Shown here: positions 60,496 through 64,000 of the stretch, piece after piece
Position numbering within the stretch: position 1 is the stretch's first letter
How the letters are laid out: every line of letters begins with the position of its first letter
Source: Azophilus sp026709365
Lineage (GTDB): Bacteria; Pseudomonadota; Gammaproteobacteria; Pseudomonadales; Azotimanducaceae
DNA: 64,000 bases
Direction: 5' to 3'
Assembly: GCA_965200175.1 (NCBI GenBank)
Contig: OZ241345.1
Coordinates: 2,356,001-2,420,000, forward strand
Made by a program: the position numbers and the translations under genes
Notes under the pieces: generated by a model
The model's database searches: none
The model's input: the letters and a program-made list of their open reading frames with translations, nothing else
What the model was told of the DNA's origin: nothing

Positions 60496-61460
60496 GAGGC
60501 GGTCGCCAGAAAGTCCCAGACCTGATCGGCACCCAAGGCGCAGAGGCGGCGGCCGAGCAGCGCCTGCCAATGGGCCTCGTTGCCGCACTCGTCGCGCCAC
60601 GCCCAGAGCCGGCGGGTGAAGTGGTGCAGCTGGTGCTCGTGGGTGAAGCCCATGGCGCCATGCACTTGATGCACGGCTTCAGCAACCAGGCCAACCGCCT
60701 CGCCGACCCGGGACTTGGCCGCCGCCACCTCAAGCATGAATCGGTCGGAGCCGATGGCGGCCACCGCCGCATCGCTGGCCCGGCCGGCGGCGGCCACTTC
60801 CGCCGCCACCATGGCCAGCATGTGCTGGACGGCTTGGAAGCGGGCGATGGGCCGCCCGAACTGCTCGCGCTCCTGGGCGTAGCCGATGCCAAGCTCCAGC
60901 ACCCGCTCCAAGGCGCCGGCCGACTGCGCCACCCGCGCCAACGCCAGCAGCGCGAGTGGGGGCTCCGCGCAAGGCAGGGGCCGCACGTCCCGAACCTCGA
61001 CCTGATCACGCGGCTCCCCCGCCAAGTTGACTGCTTCCTGCACGGCCAGGGGCGCACCGGCAAAAACCGCGCCGTCGTCGGCAACGCCAACGATGCGCCG
61101 CGCCGCCCGTCCCCAAGGCGCATCCAGCCACTGGGGGTTGCCGTCCTGGGCTACCAGCGCGACGGTGTTCAGCGCATCGGCCGTCCGGTCCCCGCCCTCC
61201 CCGCCCAGCCAACGATTGGCCAGCAAAGCCTCGGCCAGCGGCAACGGCGCCGCAAACCGGCCCGCCACCCGCAGCACGGCGAACAGGTCCGCGAGTTCCG
61301 CGCCGCTGTCCGGCAGGGCCATGAGTTGAAAGCCGTTTTCGCACAGGAGTTGCCATAGGCGCGCTGGGAATTGCCCGTTCTCGGCGGCATCCAAGGCCGT
61401 TTTGGTGCATTGGTCGCGAAAGATCCGTTCCGCGGCATCCGCCAGCATCTGCTCCATCAT
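60492..61460 (-). CDS. Acyl-CoA dehydrogenase, short subunit
   Basis: This 322-residue ACAD-fold protein is shorter than the usual 380. It keeps the C-terminal helical domain (REQFGRPIARFQAVQHMLA, HQVHGAMGFTHEHQL) but has a reduced N-terminal domain. The start overlaps the stop of the next ACAD gene (ATGA). Pairs of unequal ACAD subunits, as in steroid side-chain breakdown (ChsE-type), form heterotetramers in which each subunit supplies part of the FAD site. Here pairing is inferred from the overlap and size difference. Substrate unknown. Confidence 0.88.
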   Translation of the reverse strand: MMEQMLADAAERIFRDQCTKTALDAAENGQFPARLWQLLCENGFQLMALPDSGAELADLFAVLRVAGRFAAPLPLAEALLANRWLGGEGGDRTADALNTVALVAQDGNPQWLDAPWGRAARRIVGVADDGAVFAGAPLAVQEAVNLAGEPRDQVEVRDVRPLPCAEPPLALLALARVAQSAGALERVLELGIGYAQEREQFGRPIARFQAVQHMLAMVAAEVAAAGRASDAAVAAIGSDRFMLEVAAAKSRVGEAVGLVAEAVHQVHGAMGFTHEHQLHHFTRRLWAWRDECGNEAHWQALLGRRLCALGADQVWDFLATAS

Positions 61461-62602
61461 CGCAACCCCAAGCCGCGGGCGATGACACCACGCAAAATTT
61501 CCCGCGTGCCGCCGCGCAGGGTGAATGAAGGCGAAAGCAGCAGCGTTTCGGCGTAGGTTTGCCGAAACCGCGCCTGGTCGCCGCCGTCGCCGCTGCGCGA
61601 AAGGGGCGCCGCGGCTCGGGCGATTTCCGGCAGCAGCTTCTCGAAGTTGTTGCCCAGTTCCTTGACCAGGGCCGCCTCCACATTGGGGGTCTTGCCGTTC
61701 TCCAGCATCCCCGCCACCGACATGGACATGCGGCGCAGCGTCATCAAGTGCGCGGCGATGCGCCCCACGGCCGCTGCTTCCGAGCGCTCCGGATCAGCGC
61801 CCACCAGACGCACGAACTCGACATAGACCCGGAATGCGGACAGGAACCGCTCCGGCCCGCTGCGCTCGTAGCCGAGTTCCGAGGTCACCTGGGACCAGCC
61901 GTTGCCCGGCTCGCCGACCACGTCCGCATCGGCCACGAACACGTCGTCAAACACCACCTCGTTGAAGTCCTCGCCGCCGGCCATGTTGCGGATCGGGCGT
62001 ATGGTCACGCCGGGCGCCGCCAGGTCAATGATCAACTGCGACAGCCCCCCGTGCCGGTTGCCGTCCGCCGGCGCGGTGCGCACCAAGGCGATCATGTAGT
62101 GGTTGCGGTGGGCGTCCGTGGTCCAGAGCTTGGTGCCGCTGACCCGCCAGCCGCCCGCCACCGGCTTGGCCGCCGTGCGCACCGAGGCGAGGTCCGAGCC
62201 GGTGCCCGGCTCGCTCATGCCAATGGAGAAGAAGCTGGCGCCGCGGATGATCGCCGGCAGATAGCGGGCGCGCTGCTCCTCACTGCCGGCGCTGAGCAGC
62301 AGCGGGCCGCTCTGCCGGTCGGCGATCCAATGGGCGCTGACCGGCGCCCCGGCGGCCAGCAGCTCCTCGGTCACCACATAGCGTTCGAAGAAGCTGCGCT
62401 CAGCGCCGCCGTAGGCCTTGGGCCACGTCATGCCGATCCAGCCCCGTTCGCCGAGGCGGGCGGAAAACTCCGCATCGTGGCCTGAGCTGAAGTCCGAGTT
62501 CGGGGCGCTGATCCGATCCGCGTTGGTGGCCAGGAAGTCCCGCACTTCGTGGCGCAAGGCCTCCGCAGCCTTGGGCAATTGCACGGGATCAAATTGCAGC
62601 AT
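61457..62602 (-). CDS. Acyl-CoA dehydrogenase, long subunit
   Basis: The protein has 381 residues from the ATG at 62602, six bases after TAGGAA; an ATG two codons earlier is directly adjacent to that site and less likely. It is a complete ACAD fold: FSIGMSEPGTGSDLAS (FAD/substrate loop, about 128-143), WRVSGTKLWTTDAH, GYERSGPERFLSAFR, and a C-terminal GGTREILRGVIARGLG that binds FAD. It oxidises an acyl-CoA to the 2-enoyl form, passing electrons to ETF. It heads a three-gene run with the short subunit and the DUF523 protein, upstream of which lies repeat copy A5. Confidence 0.92.
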   Translation of the reverse strand: MLQFDPVQLPKAAEALRHEVRDFLATNADRISAPNSDFSSGHDAEFSARLGERGWIGMTWPKAYGGAERSFFERYVVTEELLAAGAPVSAHWIADRQSGPLLLSAGSEEQRARYLPAIIRGASFFSIGMSEPGTGSDLASVRTAAKPVAGGWRVSGTKLWTTDAHRNHYMIALVRTAPADGNRHGGLSQLIIDLAAPGVTIRPIRNMAGGEDFNEVVFDDVFVADADVVGEPGNGWSQVTSELGYERSGPERFLSAFRVYVEFVRLVGADPERSEAAAVGRIAAHLMTLRRMSMSVAGMLENGKTPNVEAALVKELGNNFEKLLPEIARAAAPLSRSGDGGDQARFRQTYAETLLLSPSFTLRGGTREILRGVIARGLGLR

Positions 62603-62681
62603 CGGCATTTCCTAGGCGTCCTTACTTTGAATTTGCCATCTCCAAAGGCGCCAATATGCCGTTGCCAGCGTCACGGCACAA

Positions 62682-62787
62682 GCCCGCGCGCCCGCTAAGC
62701 GGGCGCGTTGGAGTTTCGCTGCGCGAAACTCCGCGCTCGTCGCTTGGGCCAGATTCCGAAATGTCTCTGAGCTCGCACAGCCCGCAC
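62682..62787 (-). repeat. Dispersed hairpin element, family A, copy A5
   Basis: Minus orientation. Hairpin 2 arms are 62687-62695/62699-62707 (CGCGCCCGC/GCGGGCGCG, loop TAA); hairpin 1 arms are 62710-62719/62723-62732 (GGAGTTTCGC/GCGAAACTCC, loop TGC); the head (complement of GTGCGGGCT...) ends near 62787. Located between divergent genes at 62602 and 63305. Confidence 0.9.
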
Positions 62788-62814
62788 ACCCGCATGCGCG
62801 CCCACTTCGCGCGA

Positions 62815-62904
62815 GCAGTGGCTCAGTTTGACCCACGTCTTCGTCGTGGTTCGGTCGAGGGCGGACTCGCTCCGGGGATGCCGCCTGAAGCGGGCGCGTC
62901 GCCC
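62815..62904 (+). repeat. Dispersed element, family B, copy B3, with family A relic nearby
   Basis: It begins GCAGTGGCTCAGTTTGA and carries GTGGTTCGGTCGAGGGCGG and GCCTGAAGCGGGCG as in B1 and B2. At about 62951-62973 a decayed family A hairpin 1 (GGAGTTTCGC/GCGAAACGCC) follows, and a second partial GTAGTGGCTCAGTT start lies near 62990. The rest of this 700-base spacer (to 63304) shows a short hairpin (GTCGCC/GGCGAC at 63135-63149) and no gene. Confidence 0.8.
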
Positions 62905-63304
62905 CCGGAGGGCATCCTGCCCTCGCATTGGCCCTCGTCAGAGCGGCAGCGGAGTTTCGCGCAGCGAAACGCCAACACCTGGGCGAGGGTAGTGGCTCAG
63001 TTCCAATTCAATTACAGATTCGACCCTAGGACTTGAACCCGTTGGCGCGCCCGATCCGCATCTGCTGAAATCCCCACCGCGAAGGGCCAATCTGAACGAA
63101 ACCGATCAAGGTCGCCGTTGGGGGAGGCATGCGCGTCGCCCATGGCGACAATGGGGCACACTGGGGCTTTGCCGAAAATGCCCTAAAATCCCCCCCTTGC
63201 TTTCGGCAGCGCCTGCCCGCCTTGTCGGCCCTTGCCCACAATGGCGGGATGCGCGTCGGGCGTCCGGCGGCCGCAGCCGCCCTGCACGGTGGGAGCAAAA
63301 CCTC

Positions 63305-64000
63305 ATGATTGAAAGATTGACCAGTTCCGTCGACGCGGCGCACCAAGTTGGCTACGCGCAGGCATCGGGCGCCGAGGTGGTGGCCGTTCAAGCCGAAGCG
63401 GGCAAGCCCGATGGGGCGGCGGCTACGGGGCCTCGGGAGGAGTACGCAGCGTTCCGCTCCACCGTTGAGTCCTCGTCCAAGGCCATCGGGGAGGAGGCGC
63501 AGGCCGTTTCACGGTCCCTGCTGTCCGGGGACAAGACCCTTGGCATCAAGGGGCTGTCCAGGCTGGTCGCCTACATTGCCGCCAAGGTTGAGTCCCTGTT
63601 CCACTCAGCGACGGAGCGCCTGACCCACGGGATGGTCAGGAACGCCCCGCTCGCAAAGTCGTTGGAACGGCAGGCGGAAGCCCTCGGGGAGCTCCGGGTG
63701 GCGACGGCTGCGCTGGACAGGATCCACCGCGATTCCGTCGGCGGGGCGGGCGCGCCGTCAGCCGGGGACCTCGCAGCCATCGGCAGGGCGCTGGACGTCG
63801 TCGAGGGGAGCGTCGCCAAGTTCGGCGCCAGCCTGTCCGAGTTCGACGCCGACACCGAGCAGCGCGCCGAGCGCCTCAGGGGCCTCGTCGATCTCGTGCC
63901 CCTTGTCTATGACAGCATAAACACGCATCGGGCCTGGATCGACGCCCAGGCGGGCGGGGGTTCCGATCCCGCCGTCCCCCTTGGCGCCAAGCTGGAGAAC
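63305..64000 (+). CDS. Unknown helical protein, 3' end outside the window
   Basis: At least 232 residues are visible. The ATG at 63305 follows GGGAG (63291-63295) with 9-base spacing. No signal peptide or membrane segment is evident; the sequence is Ala/Glu/Arg-rich with long predicted helices (SLERQAEALGELRVATAALD, AERLRGLVDLVPLVYDSI). I do not recognise a family. The reading frame stays open to the window edge, so the protein may be much larger. Codon use resembles the neighbouring genes. Confidence 0.7.
   Translation, partial: MIERLTSSVDAAHQVGYAQASGAEVVAVQAEAGKPDGAAATGPREEYAAFRSTVESSSKAIGEEAQAVSRSLLSGDKTLGIKGLSRLVAYIAAKVESLFHSATERLTHGMVRNAPLAKSLERQAEALGELRVATAALDRIHRDSVGGAGAPSAGDLAAIGRALDVVEGSVAKFGASLSEFDADTEQRAERLRGLVDLVPLVYDSINTHRAWIDAQAGGGSDPAVPLGAKLEN

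Overview
The window is high-GC bacterial chromosome. It looks like a proteobacterium, most likely a gammaproteobacterium: the tail-specific protease has the C-terminal extension usual in that class, and single-copy housekeeping genes (cysS, thrS) sit among ABC transporters, acyl-CoA enzymes and two-component signalling. The left part (1-38.7 kb) is a patchwork of short, mostly metabolic operons. The right part (38.8-59.5 kb) is dominated by one minus-strand block of very large exported proteins with leucine-rich repeats, metzincin protease domains, fibronectin-III/Calx-beta-like modules and Cys-rich repeats. Such proteins are common in host-associated bacteria, but the species cannot be fixed from this sequence. 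No rRNA, tRNA, CRISPR array, prophage or transposase was recognised.

Layout: 1-2.0 kb, a Tat-exported aldo/keto reductase and a branched-chain-amino-acid-type binding lipoprotein. 2.2-7.4 kb, two AAA+/DUF4143 ATPases, each behind a perfect AT-rich palindrome, flanking a cupin and cysS, then a DUF2784 membrane protein. 7.7-14.1 kb, an acyl-CoA island (DUF35 protein, SCP-x type thiolase, methylglutaconyl-CoA hydratase-like crotonase, AtuA-like protein) followed by a PQQ/cytochrome c dehydrogenase. 14.3-20.6 kb, prc, thrS without a TGS domain, and an SLC13-type permease. 20.6-26.1 kb, a five-gene operon linking a periplasmic binding protein and histidine kinase to a PP2C/STAS/HATPase partner-switching relay. 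26.3-33.5 kb, an ATP-grasp/alpha-E pair and a glucosylglycerate synthesis and phosphorolysis cluster. 34.0-38.2 kb, a polyamine-type ABC transporter. 38.55 kb, an orphan 55-aa acidic peptide. 38.8-59.5 kb, the adhesin/LRR-protease block with a DotH-like/DsbA fusion at its 5' side. 59.5-62.6 kb, a DUF523/DUF1722 protein and two acyl-CoA dehydrogenases. At 63.3 kb an unknown gene runs off the window.

Two patterns cut across these regions. First, a dispersed hairpin element (family A, about 100 bp) is present in all six divergent intergenic spacers of the window, once expanded into an 89-bp array and once into a 70-bp array. Its stems keep pairing although their sequences differ. A second family (B) has three copies. 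Second, the 111-bp spacer between the two LRR-protease paralogues is a scar made of two separate pieces of the neighbouring giant adhesin gene. This implies that an adhesin-LRR gene pair was once tandemly duplicated and one adhesin copy was then lost.
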